DNA from: Setophaga petechia
Lineage: Eukaryota; Chordata; Aves; Passeriformes; Parulidae
Length of the DNA: 64,000 nucleotides
Reading direction: 5' to 3'
Assembly (NCBI GenBank): GCA_024362935.1
Contig: JANCRA010000001.1
Coordinates: forward strand, 63,826,930 to 63,890,929
Shown here: piece by piece, positions 1 to 12,500 of the stretch
Layout of the letters: every line of letters begins with the position of its first letter
How positions within the stretch are numbered: the first letter of the stretch is position 1
Program-made: the position numbers and the translations under genes
The notes under the pieces: generated by a model
Told to the model about the DNA's origin: nothing
Seen by the model: only the letters and a program-made list of their open reading frames with translations
Databases searched by the model: none

Positions 1-2101
1 GAAAATTTCTTGTCTGGGTATACTCAGACAAACTAAAATAAACCTTCAATTCCAAGATATGATACATGCTATTCCTGCTTTGAACACTGTACCTTCATCA
101 CATGTGACCTTGGTGTTTGATGATTTGGCATAGTGCCACAGCAGAATTCGATGATCCACTGGAAATCGTGATTCTTTCATGTGGGAAACAATAAAAAGCA
201 TATGGTATCAATTATACTTCACTATTTCTCTGAGAATTCAAGCACTAGAAATAAAAAACACTGTCTGAAGACTTTGAATTTCCATTAACTGGAAACAGTT
301 GGTATAAATTATTTTTACTGAAATTGCTCTACTGGCCCTGGGTAATAAAAGCAAAAATAACATTGGCATTTGATTGACTTCATAGGTGCAAGATATGTCA
401 TGCTCAGAGGGAGCATAAAGTTCCAGGTTGGGCAGGGGAATCATTTTATTAAACACCATATTTGTCATGGAGAAGCTCTTGGAAAAATCAGTGTCTTGTT
501 ACCTTAATTTCTACTGCATCTCTGCTGAGCTTGGCAATTTGCTGATCAAATACACTGGGTAGTGAGCATGGTGGTAGCTACACTCAGTGTAGGGAGGTAA
601 GAAGAGAGGCTTCTAGAGTAATAAGAATTTTGGTGAAAATCAAAGCTGAGTTCTTCAAAGGAGCAGTTTTGCTGGCAGTATTACTAAAGCATGGATTGGA
701 TCTGGCTTTTGGAAATTTCAGAGCTGTGTATGTTGTGGTGCTTTACTCTCCCAGGGAGCAACTTCATTAGAACTGACCCCACAGAAGTCAGTAACTACTG
801 TGCAAAAAGTTTCTTTTGTTTCTTTGTTCGTTTGGTCATGATTGAATTACTCTGCTGAATTTAGAGTAAGTCTGAGTGGTGGCATTTCCATTCAATTTCA
901 ATCAAATCAAACTTATATTACACTGTGTTTATCTTAACACCCAAGATTTATCTTCAGTGCTTATTACCACATTTGGTAAGCAGTCTTTTTTCTATGGTTT
1001 CTGTAATAGAAGCAACTCTATAGAAATAATAGCTTGTACTAAAATAGAAACTTAAACTCAGCTGATAGCAGCTTTGAGATAGAAATTTGAACAGAATACA
1101 TCTGCATTTGTTGTGGGAAAGCAATTAACAAATCAATAAAATGTTTGGTAACCAGGAACTAAAAGAGGAAAGCAAGTTAACTTCCAGATTTCTAAATTAT
1201 GTCTGTGAGGAATAGACTCTTACCCCTGTTAAATATGACTAGAATCAGTGGGGTTGCTTGTGTAATTAAATCCCACCTGGTATTCAGAGGTTATAGAGTT
1301 ACAGTGTAGGTTTATTAGGCAATAAAAAGGGGCAGGGGTAACTCACCTGAGAGCAGCCCTTGTCCATGCTGTTCCTTACGTGGGTATGTTGGTGATAGGG
1401 CTATGTCACAGAATTCACTGTAAATTACTCCTATTTTCTCCAAGTAGTTTTAGCTCCAGTCCTGATGGCTCCATATACAAATGCTTTTGCCAACAGATCC
1501 CAAGTTTAATAATATTAAGAACATCATATGTACTTGGAAAACATTAGCATTTATTTTTATGAAATGGCATCTGATAGTTAAACTGCCATATTTTTTCCAG
1601 ACTTCTTTCATTAGAGAGACTGATGACTATTACTACAAATATCCCATGGAGTATTCAATTATGCTGGAAGGAGGGTGAAAATGATATGCCAGAAGCTATG
1701 CAAGAGAGATGATGCACATTATTCTAATTTTATGAGGTTGTAGATCTTGGGAAAAGCAGAGATTTATAATGCCACTCCCTGCAATAATTAAGAATGTGTG
1801 TGTCTGATTTATGTATATGTGGTGGGAAGCTGGAGAAGTTGACTGAAAATATCATGGAAAACAGAATCCGTGTCAAAATGATCTGCCCAAAATTCCAAAT
1901 ATAAGTTTATTCTTAGAACTGAAAAAAGTCTTTCTGTGCTTTGATTGTCAGCCATTGTTTTCTCTTTTACTCACAGTGGTTTGAAGTTAGCTAAAAAGAA
2001 GTGTAGTCAGTGAAAAGCACCCTGATAAGCCAACAATGTGATGTTTTGTAAATCTTGCCTCTGAATGAGAATAGAAATCAAATCAGGTTTCTTTACTTCA
2101 G
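1..2101. other. AT-rich non-coding stretch, nothing recognised
   Basis: All six frames are broken by frequent stops and no frame exceeds about 80 codons. I see no repeat, RNA gene or promoter here. A donor-like word reads on the minus strand near 1340-1350 (CAG followed by GTGAGTTACC), but no matching acceptor with a purine-free tract lies close by, so I do not call an exon. Confidence 0.6.
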
Positions 2102-2126
2102 ACTAAGGATTGGCATGATTCAGCAG
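2102..2126 (+). other. candidate 25-nt micro-exon
   Basis: A pyrimidine-rich acceptor (tttctttacttcag) ends at 2101 and a near-consensus donor (CAG followed by gtaagtta) begins at 2127, leaving 25 nt between them. Two of the three frames are open. Micro-exons of this size are known, especially in neural genes, but with an interval this short chance pairing of splice words is likely. No neighbouring exon of matching phase is evident within several kilobases. Confidence 0.18.
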
Positions 2127-5100
2127 GTAAGTTAAGTGTATGCTTGCAGTTGAAGTAATTTTTTGAGAAATAAGTCATCTTTGTCTTTAGAGAATTCCTA
2201 TTTTTATGGCTCAGGGCAGAGAACAGTGGGAGGTTTATGTACAGCACTGACTTGAAGTCAGGGACAGCTGTGTGCTTGCAGATCTTGAGGTAGAGTTTGG
2301 TAAGGCCAAGTTATTCTTCAAGATGTTTCTTTTTCCTCCCTTTAAGTGCAGTTCAGGATTCAGTCCTCAAATGACTGTAGACTGTAAAATTGCTCAAGTC
2401 ACTTGAATGGAGTGTATTTTTTGTATTTAGTGAGTTGCATTTTTTGATAATTTGCTTTGCACTTGTTCCAAGAGCACAATAGGGAAAGCAGGCTCTCAGT
2501 TTTTAGGGGAAATTACAGATAAAAATTTTTGTCTGCCACTGAATGTGCAGGGACAGTAAATTAATACTTCTTATCCTCATAACTGTTAATTAACATGTCA
2601 GGCTGTGTTGCAGTATTGATGAGACTCTCTCATCTGGCAGTGTTTTCAAGGAAAAACAAGTCTAAAGACTCTGGGTTTTTCCTTCAAGTCTTCTACATTT
2701 CTCCAGCAAATTCTGGATTTGACTCTGATCTCACTTCCGGTTGTTTTAGATGTTGAATAATAATATTTTTTCTTAATACAGGATTCAGTTGGCAAATTGA
2801 AAGTGGAATTATTGTGTATCTCACATTTCCCATTGTTTGTGTTCAGTCTAAGTATTAGGATCTGGTTTGAGCATTTTTCTATGCAGTATTAATCAACTTT
2901 TTATTAATTCAGACTTTATAACGAATGTGGAAACTGGCTTCATTGCCTGATTCATAGTTCATTGATACCAGTGGTGGGATTCCCATTAATGGCAGTGGTA
3001 ATTAGATAATAATTATTATTAATTTAATGGCCTGAGCTTGAAGTGTGTAAGTAACATAACAATTTGGAGTCTTTGATGGTTTTTGTTGTTGTGCTTTTTT
3101 GGTTTTCCCCCAACAAGATGAAGGAGAAGAAACATCAGAAAGTTTTTGTTTGTTTACTAGCTACAAGAAAGCAGAGGAATTAAAACTGTGTGTATTGGTA
3201 TCTATATATAAAAATGAAAACACAGCATCTGTAGAGCCAGTTCTTTCTAAAAGTAATTTAGTTTGTATGCTAATAGCATTTAAATGTGCCATTTACATTC
3301 TATAGCAAAAATCTGTAGCTGGTAGATACAGATTATTATAATTTAGCTAAGTATTTTAAACCCAAATAGGGTAATCTAATTAAAGTGAAGCAAGAGAAAA
3401 AAAGTGTTGTTTTGCAAGTTCATTTTCTTATATGCTTCTTTTTTTAAAGAAAGAAACCAGTAAATATCTCGGGGTATGTGATCTGTGATTTCTCTGCTTG
3501 TAGCACAGAAAAAACATTACCTGGTGCTCAACCCAGCTCTAAGACTCTTGTGTTGAGATTACAACTGAAGACAGACGTAATCACCTTTTTTGCTTTTTGT
3601 GTAGACAAAATGACAGAACTAGCACCTTATTTTGAAGAGAATGTGTGTGTATGTGTCAAATGCACAAATGCTCTGTTTTGGGCATGGCCGAGAAGGAGCT
3701 TGTGTTCTCCATCCTCAGCAGTCCAGCTCTTCTCACAGTCTTGTAAGAGAAGTCAGAAATGTGTGTCAGGGTGACAGAAGTTTTTGTTACAGAATCCCAG
3801 TAGGCAGGAAGAATGAGACCTCCCATAGACTTGGAAGCAGAATTCATGTGCACCTGCATCCAGCTCTGCCTGTGAAGCAAGGACACTGAGCACTGCTAAG
3901 TTCCTGCTTTGCTTCTTACACCAGATTCCGTACAAGGTTTTTGCAGCTTCTGGGTTTTTTTCCACCTTTCTCAGTAAGTTCGTTTTAAAGGTCAAAGGTG
4001 ACAGACTCCTTTCCTAAGCTGGTGTTCTTGTGTGTCCTGAGGCATCAAAAGGAAATATTTGAGGTGAGGGAGTGATCTGAAGAGAGAGAGGAATGCTCTG
4101 CAAGTAGGATGAGGTTATTCCATGTGACTCCTTTGATGGAAAGGTGGGATTTGGAGGGTTGTCAGTGCAGTACAAATGTGCATTTGTTGGAAAGGAGGAG
4201 GCACCTCTTTTTGATTAGTCTCATCAAAACATGTCTGTCTCTTTTCTTCTTTCTTAAATGTGAGTCAAAAGTGTATTTGGACAGCTTGAATAAAATTTTG
4301 TTTTTTAGCTGGAAGAGTACAGCTAAATCCTTGTACATTATGAATTGGCACCACTGCTCTGAAATCAAGGAAGCTTTGTTGATTTATATCAGCTGTTGCA
4401 TATTCTTAACTAGAAGAGAGTACAATGTAGTGTAGTGAATGTCCAGTTCCAAATGTTTTCAAGTCATTTCTTTAGCTAGCTTGTTTAGGTAACTGAAACA
4501 TCCTGAAAATACATTAAAGAAAAATTTAAGAATTTAAAAGAATATAGTGTGTCTGATTGAGTTGTATGCTGTACCACAGTAATCCTAAGGCATACTTCCT
4601 TCATATTTATGTTCTAAATACTGTAATATTTAGTGCAGCTCCTGTTTTGAGGTAGGATTATATGTGTCTAAGCTTGCCTGGAGAAACCACAGGATGAGTA
4701 TAAACAAGTGGTGCTTAAACCGGGGCTGTGACATTGAATCTGACTGTGGCACTGGTGCAAAAAGAAGATGCAAACTGCCAGAAATGAGGCTCACAGCTTT
4801 ATAGGGTTTGCCCACTAGGACAAAGCATCACACTGGATGGACTGGTTGATTGATTGATTAATTGCATGCCAAAACCCACTCAGGGTCAGACATGGAATTA
4901 CCTGCAACAGTGCTCTTCTGGCCAGAAACTTGGATGAACAGACTGTGAGGAAAAGTGTTTGCAAGAGGCAGTGACCTCCCCAACCCTGAGTCAGAACTTG
5001 GGGGAAACCAGAAGCAGTTGGCCTGGAACAAAGTGAGTGTGATTGGTCTCATCTTGGGAGGAAGAACTATTTTTGCTGGCGTGTTTCCTCCTCCATTTGG

Positions 5101-5416
5101 CAAAGACCAGTGTGTTATGGTAAAATCTTGGAAGTCCATACACTGGCTGTGGGCTGTTGCCATCTTTCATATGATCCATTTTCCATACCACAGCAGTTTT
5201 CTTGACAAGATAGCAGTGTTGCAAAAAGGATTCTTTTTCTGACATTAAAACAGTTCTATGTTGTCTTCCCAGGACTGATTATCTCTTGGGCCAAGAAAGC
5301 TTCAGTTTGGGTGCTTTGAGCCAGGCACACACTGCTTTTGGCTCTGTTTGCTAGGGTTTGGCACTTACATTTCTGTCTGACTCTTTGCCTCCAGCTGTAG
5401 CTTTTCCTATTCTTAC
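2127..5416. other. non-coding stretch, nothing recognised
   Basis: Short open frames of 60-108 codons overlap each other on both strands around 3.5-5.2 kb. None has a recognisable motif, signal peptide or coherent composition, so I treat them as chance. The only ordered feature is a short TTGA-type repeat at 4846-4864. Confidence 0.6.
4846..4864. repeat. short (TTGA)n-like microsatellite
   Basis: The tetranucleotide TTGA/GATT is repeated about four times with a decayed last unit. It is too short to expect much length polymorphism. Confidence 0.6.
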
Positions 5417-5530
5417 ATTTGCATGTGAAAGGTACTCTGGGTCTTTTGCTGGTCTTCTGCACCTTAAGCAGTTTCATAATGGCCTTTAAAAGGTATAAAA
5501 GAGGCTTCTTGGCATAGCAGCTCATCCAAA
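5417..5530 (+). promoter_or_regulatory. octamer plus TATA-like pair, possible promoter
   Basis: ATTTGCAT, the reverse-strand form of the POU octamer, lies at 5417-5424. TATAAAAG, a full TATA-box consensus, lies at 5494-5501, about 70 bases downstream. This order and spacing is known from octamer-driven promoters such as histone H2B and immunoglobulin light-chain genes. No open frame or clear first exon follows, and there is no CpG enrichment, so the match may be chance in AT-rich DNA. Confidence 0.2.
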
Positions 5531-8500
5531 CTCTGCTGCCAGAGTTGCCCTGCCAGTGACAGCAGCGCAGGAGGTCTTTGTGTCCTTGCATGTTTAGCCC
5601 TAACTCCAGAGCATCATTGTTTTTCTGCTCCTGAGAGAAAGGGATGTGGGTTACAATGTTTTGGCAGCCATTCCATCTCCTGAGAGATTCCCAGGGGTAA
5701 ATGAAGTCAAGAGAAGCGTGGGCTTGTGTGGAGAGGAATGGTGTGAAAAGTGTTGTGAAAAGGTGGAAGTAAACTGTTGGGGAGGGCTTAGGTTTAACAT
5801 GGCAGTGAATTAAGAATTTGCAATTTCAACCTCCCTTTTTTCCCCAGAATGAAAGATTGGAAAGGAGAGGTTTAACTTTGCATTAAAGTAGTTATTCTGC
5901 TTTAATATTATCTGAGAGCAGGCATTGGTTGGAGAACAGGATTCTCAGCCTTCCAGGCCATGAAGGGCCTGCTGTGCCCACAGAGTGTGGGAGGATGCAA
6001 GACCTAATCCCCTTATTGACAGGCAAGGGTTGTCTGCTCTTAAGAATACAAGGCAGAGGTGAATGTAGAAGAGGTGGCATTGAAAATAAAAAAAGCAATC
6101 AAAAAATTACTGTTGGGAGCTTGTGAAATGAAAATTAATCCTGCTGTTGAATGGAAGTCCTTCTGGCAGGTTGTCTAGCTGCCTCTTTCATCTGCAAGTA
6201 GAGCTGGCAGAGGAGGACAGCTTAGGGGAGTTTTGGGACAGACCACCATGCAAAGTCACTGCAGAGCTTCATCCAGCTGATTTACAGTTGTTCTCTCTCT
6301 CTCTTTCTCTGAAATGGAGAAGTAGATCCATTTACTCAGAAGCTTGGAAAATACCTCACATTTACTAGTCCTGCAACAAAGAGGGAATCAGAATGAGCAT
6401 AGAAATTAGTGATCAGCTGGACTTGAAGAATTCAGGAAAAAGTTAGGCATGCATTTTAAGTATTTTTATTTTAGCTCCACAATATCCTTGATCCCTGTTT
6501 ATTTTGGTCAGTTGCTAATTAGTAATATGACTCTTGTCTGTGATGGTTTTCATAAGTATCCTTCATTCTTGAGTGCCCAGAACTCTCACTGGCCTTAATT
6601 CTGGTTTGTGTTACACTTGAAGTTCATGACTAGGTTTCATTTTAGGCATCTATATTTAGTTTTCTAAGGCACTGCTGAGGGAAAAGAATCTGCCCCAATA
6701 ATACATCTCCAAGGAGTGCTGGTTGTGTGGAACACTGTGTTTATTGAGCAACTTAGCAGAATGGCAAAGTAAATCAGTGTTGGGTATAATTGCAGCTCTT
6801 GTAAAGTACATGTTACACTAAATACCAAGATGATATGTTGCATCTCTACACCCTCTTTTTATCTTGAATGTTACAATCATCTCTCTTAGTTGTTGAATTT
6901 AGAAACTGGAGGGGAGGGGAGGTTAAGACAGCCAGAAAAATCAATGTATGTACAGATTAGAAAGTCAGAGAAGACTGCTCTTGAGGTATGTTGGCACTCC
7001 CTTGGTTCAAAATGCATTTAATTGTATTCAGAAATGGCAGAGTGAGCCATGCTCATCATTGACTGACAACAGGATGGGTGTGAGCTCCTGAAATGTACAC
7101 CACAGTGTGACAAAATGCCCCTGCACCACTGTTAGATGAAAACAGATAAGCTTTCTAAAAACTGCATGCTAAAATTTTAGTTCTGAAAATAAATGTGGCA
7201 ATAGTAATAAAAATGCCATTATACTTTGAGTCAAGTCAGTCCTGCACCAAAAGTGATCTATTTAAAATACCAAGTTTTTTAGTGCTTATCTGTATAAAGT
7301 GATTCCATTCTGGAAAATGGCAAATGCAATTCAGTGTTAAATCTTAAGAGTTAGGGTAAGCTGGAAAAACTAATTGAAAGTTATACCTATGTTGCAATAT
7401 GTCCTTTTTATGTTATGTGTCAGGGTACAAAAATTAAAAAAGGTAATTAAATTTATACTTTTACAGCCAAGTGGCTGGTACAAATAGAGTGACAAGACAT
7501 CATTTATTCCTGTGCAGAGCTGCTAGTGTAGATATCAGCACAGTTAGCCAAGTATCTGAACTACCTCATCAAGTAGTTGAAGTGTCTGTATTTACACCTC
7601 CTCTCTGAATTTAAGCTGTAGACCCAAGAGTGCTGGCTCACACTGGTGCAAAATACAGGTGCAAATTATTCTGCAAAAGAGTCTGCTGACCTGAATGCAA
7701 ATTTAAATAATAGACGAGTCTGCCTCCATCTTTTTTCTTCTTTATGTGGCTTATTTTAGACTCCCATCTCTTCAGAGTAGGAAGAGATTATTACAAATTA
7801 ATATACTTTATTATTCTGTACTTCAGTCCATTCCTCAAAAGACCAATAGTAAAGCTTCAAGGATCTAGACAATAATATGTTGCAAACAACTGTTCTAGTT
7901 CTCCAGCTACTTTGTTTTCTAACAGATAACCTCTGATTGTCACTGGAAGATAAGATCTAGGTTTAATTATGCCCTGGGACAGCCTAGCAAAAGAAGAAAA
8001 GTCAGGAAGGGGGATACTTCAGGGAGCACAACAGTTGGGTGAACTTCCTCTTGTATATTTGGAGAAGCATAGGACCTAATTTCTCTGAAATGTAGGCAGA
8101 CTTTTCTTGCTGTCCCTGGAAAACCTGTGAGTGATTGCTATGCAGAAGTAGTAAATAATGTATTCAGGAGTTTAATCCACAGCATTTCATGGCACTTTAC
8201 TTGTGCTCCTGTCTCATCTTTGCAAAGCTGTGTGAGAAATGAATTGAAGCCGTTAGGGTTCTTGAACATCCCTGTACCTCTCTAAAAATGTGTTTTCCAA
8301 AATGACAGAGAACAGTGACTGCAGACAGGCTGCTTAATCACCCCAGCAATGGCTCAGCTCCAAGCCACCCAGGACAGGCAAACACAGGAATAAATCTTCC
8401 CTCTCCTCAGACCCAGAGAAGAGATCTCTGCCATGGCCAGAAGTCTCTGTTGCTCAGAGCAAAGTTCCTCTGTCAGCCTGCATCCTTATACGCATTCACA

Positions 8501-9164
8501 CTGCCAGGTCTTGTCTTCAGCCCTTTCTTGTGTCAGAGGTTTGCCAGGAAAAATGATCCTTTCAGCCAGGGAACCATGTGTTCTGTGCAAATGAAAGCAA
8601 ATAGTTCTGCTGTTAATCATCTCACTTGTCATTGAGCAAAACAAAGCTTTTGAAGCTAATTCAGAAATTACCATCACATCAACATGCAAGCTTTGCTGGC
8701 TCCACTTACCTATGCCAGGTTATCCCCATGCTACACATACACAGGGCTGCCTTGACTCAAGATCAAACAAATATATCCCAGTTTAGTGAAAGTCACTTGG
8801 AAGATGGTGTTAAATCTGGATTTTTTACTTGTTTTGAAATAACTTGCTGGATGAATGTGCCAAAACTTGGGAAACACGAGTGGGCATTACTGGAAAACTG
8901 CTCTCACTGTGTCTCAACAGAGGCCTGTGCTCTGGAACAGCTTGGCAGTCCTCTCCACTGCTTTACCAATCTTTAGTCACTTTGCAATACAGGTGTTGCT
9001 TTCTTTCTGAGATGCAAACCAAACACAATTTAAAAAGCAAAAGATGGTCTTCCTGAAGATTGCAGAGATTGACATCTAGGTTTCTCTTTCTCTTAGGGAA
9101 GCTCAAAGCCTTTTTCTCTCTTTAAGTAGCAGTGCTTTGTGTCTGTCACCGTACCTGGAATTAT
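5531..9164. other. non-coding stretch, nothing recognised
   Basis: Stops are frequent in all frames and no frame exceeds about 116 codons. Apart from the short CT tract at 6291-6310 I see no repeat, RNA gene or regulatory signal. Confidence 0.6.
6291..6310. repeat. short (CT)n pyrimidine tract
   Basis: Twenty uninterrupted pyrimidines, mostly CT dinucleotides. It is a simple repeat with no splice acceptor AG directly after it. Confidence 0.6.
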
Positions 9165-9545
9165 CTCATTGTCGGGGTTTGTATGTTTGCTTGGCAACAC
9201 ATGCTCGTTCTCCTGATTAGCACCATGCTTTAATTTCATTTAATAAGTGTATTTCAGAGCCAGAAAGATCCTCATTAACCAGAGTAATTTCACTTTGCCA
9301 TGTAGAATTAATTAGGATGAAGACTGTCAAATGAAATGTAAAAAATAATCAGTGGTTCTCATTAAGAGATAATAACAAGATTTTTTGTGCTGTTTAGCAG
9401 TTTGGTTTTGGTCCCAGCATCAAATGTTAAGAACTTTTACATGTTGTGAACATTAATTTTAATACATTTGATCTGGCACCATGCAAATAATTAAATCCTT
9501 AAACTTCATTTGACAACCAATAATTTAGACTTCTAGCTAAATACT
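9165..9545. promoter_or_regulatory. candidate conserved non-coding element (enhancer-like)
   Basis: The block is AT-rich but not low-complexity. It carries many separate homeodomain-type words (TAAT, ATTA, AATTAATTAGG) and a canonical POU octamer ATGCAAAT at 9481-9488 that runs directly into TAATTA. It is open in no frame. This texture is typical of conserved developmental enhancers near transcription-factor genes. The call rests on composition only; I cannot measure conservation here. Confidence 0.35.
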
Positions 9546-12500
9546 GAAAAAAAAGCTTTAAGAATAGGTAGCTAATTTAGGCATACATCAGAGTTTGATG
9601 ACATGTGTAACACTTGAAAGAGGAGCTGAAGCAGTCAGCTAATGATTGTAGCCAACAACTGAGTCAGACCTGATACAATTTTGGAAGATTTGAGGCAAAC
9701 AAATAAAGAGAAGTTCTTAGAGAAGTGTGTCAGGGCAGTAAGGGGTTTAGAAAAACTGGAGGATTTTGAGTTGTTCCATAAACACTACTCTAACATTTCT
9801 CTTTTGATAAAGCTGGATGGAAGAAGGATGGTGGAGATTGATTCTCCATGTCCCCTAGGGATAGGGCAAGAACTAGCTTGTGGGAAAAAGACATTTGGAT
9901 GTCAGAAAGAGCTGATCTCCCAAAACAGCCAGCTGTTCAAAGTGGTGGTGTGTCTCCCTTTTCAAGATTCTTCTTCTCAAGAACAAGGCAGACAGACATC
10001 TCCCAGGAGTGGTGGGATATATTTCCCCTGACTGGAGAAACAACTTGGCACCTTCTCTCTGCCTTTGTGCCTTTGTTCTTCCAAGGCTGAGCAAAGTACA
10101 GAGAAAGGCAGTAGGCATTCATAAGGAGTACACTTGCCTAATGGTATTGCCTCAGCCAAGGAGTCAAAGTGTGGTCTAAACACCCAAATTCATTAAAACT
10201 TAAATAACAGTCATGAGATGAAAGGGGTATGTAGCTTAAAACACAGATGCCCGTTGAACCAGGACAAACATTGTGGACTGGAAAATAATTTTAGCAATAA
10301 AAAGTGTTGGCTGTGTTTGAAGTTAGGGAAATTCTTCCTGTTTAAATGTGTAGGTTCTCTATTACAGCAGCATCATTTGTTTTCTGGATTTCCTTTGTGT
10401 TGTGACATTTTCAGGATTACAGTAAACAAAGAAGTCATCATGAACTGTTCAAGAAATATCAGCTTTATGGCGTTAGAGATGTCAGCCTGATTGCCTTCAA
10501 TTAAATCCAAGAAATAAAGTCTCACCCTTTCCAGCTTGTTATTGGGCTGTGAGCCCAATGAAGTAATTTTCCTTTGATTATGCAGCCAGTCCTGAACATA
10601 TGAATAGATTTGATGACTGCATGCTGTGGTTTGTTGTGGTTTTTTTTCATTTTATGGATTTTAATTCTGCCTGGAGGCTATACAGTCTGTTATGCTACCC
10701 ATCAGCCCTGGCTACAGAGTCCAGCTTGGAAAACACTGTTCTTTTCCTGCCAACTTGTTCAGCCTACAGTCACTCAGCCTACAACAGCTTGTCAGCTCGA
10801 GTGAAAAGAGCCAAGTAAGACTTTACAATCATGTTTCTTTCCCTGTCCTTTGCAAAAGACAGTATGTTTCTTGATTCAGATTGGGCAGAAGTTCTTGTGC
10901 TGCCTGGCCAAGAGCTCTGGTCATATCTCCTGTGTTCAGAAGAAGCAGCCTGGCCCTGTTAACCACTGAGCTCTGAAGTGGAGCCAGGAAGAAAACAATT
11001 CTTTCTGAAGTTACAGGAATGTTCTGTTCATAACACAGCCTTGTTTTCATGAGCTTCAACAACCTAAACAGAAGAGGGAGATGTAATTGCCACCATTTTG
11101 CTGTGGCAGGGAGAAACAGCATGTCCTGAGATCATGGAAGGAAGGGCTACTGAACTGCACGGGAGTCAAATCCTCCCAGGCATTCACACAACACATGGTG
11201 TCATTGTTTGTGCCACAGAGCAAAATGCTCATCAGAAACACCCTCAGCACAGCCCATAAAATGTGCAGGAAAAGCTCATTTTAAAGTGATGTTGTTTTGA
11301 GCACCCTGTCAGCAGCAGAACAGAAATGCCAGCGAGAGGAGGGAGGGGTGACAGGAACAAACCTGGCATCTGTGTTTGGGGACGACTGGCTGCCTGCAGC
11401 TCTGCACACCCCAGATAGCTCAGCATACCTGTGCAGGGCCATATGAAGCTAGCTAGTACCACAGTCCCACAGATTCATCCCTGGCCATTCAGCTTCACTG
11501 CTCTTAGGTACTTTATGAGCGCTTGGGCTTGGAATGTTTGAATTTTCTGGCAAAGGAACCCAAATCCCAGCTCTGACCACCTTTTCCCTTGCCATTTCTG
11601 AGAACCCATTGCATATTAATTTGTTGAGCATTTTGGCACGCCAAAGTACCCACTAGTTCAGTCAGTGTAGGGAGGCATCTTCAGTTCCAGTGCCAAATGT
11701 GTTAGTGGAACAAGTGGAAACTCTGCATCTGCCTGGCCATGCCAGTGATGCACTCAAGACCAAGAAGTGGTGAGGCAGCACAACAACAATTGCACCAGAA
11801 TAAGAGCATCAAAAAGACCTAGACCATTGTCCCAGCTCTAAAATTAGAGATAGGATCAGAATTAAAACCTCCTAACTTAATTTAGGTTCTGTAAGAACTG
11901 CAGATGCTTTCATGTCACAAACTGGGAGGTGCATTTATCTGCATTGCCTGCTAGCCATGACAACACATGTGGCTGGGAAGGTCTTTGTTTTGTGGCCAGC
12001 CAACACTACAGCTCATCTCTCCCTCTCTCTTTGCCTTTTCTCCCAGTCTCAGTCCCACTGGAGCTTTTTTTTCAAGTTCTGCTGCCAAATTTTCTACATT
12101 TCTCCTGGAAGTTATTCTGCTTGTAAACTGCCAGAGCTCTCTTTTCTTTAAAGTGTTTACTCCTTTCTTCTTTTCTGTAGTCTTTCCTCTTTCATCTCCT
12201 ATTAAATCCTTTTTCTGTGTCTCACTCACTCCCCATTTTCATCTTGTGTAGCTTTTACAGCCTACAAGTTTTTGTAATTGCAATTTCTTGGGGGGGCTGT
12301 GTGGTTTCCTTTTCTTCTGACTGGTGTCAATTGCCTTTTGGATCAAATGTTGACACAGCTTGTGCTTCCAGGTAACACATATAATACCTCATGGAAAAGA
12401 GGGGTTATATCCTATAAAAGCACCAAAGAGTGAGTTGATTTGAGTGTTTTCAAATTATGGTTCCTTATAACTAAGTTATTTTTCCTAAACATCACAAGTT

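Noticed and set aside
5256..5591. 111-codon minus-strand frame with Cys/Lys-rich segments (CKCKNRKSYSW, RQKCKC) reminiscent of heparin-binding growth-factor tails
   Set aside because: The cysteine spacing matches no family I can name, there is no signal peptide, and the rest of the frame has no coherent composition.
9681..10031. 116-codon plus-strand frame with a Lys/Glu-rich start
   Set aside because: No recognised motif, no splice or promoter context, and three minus-strand frames overlap it.
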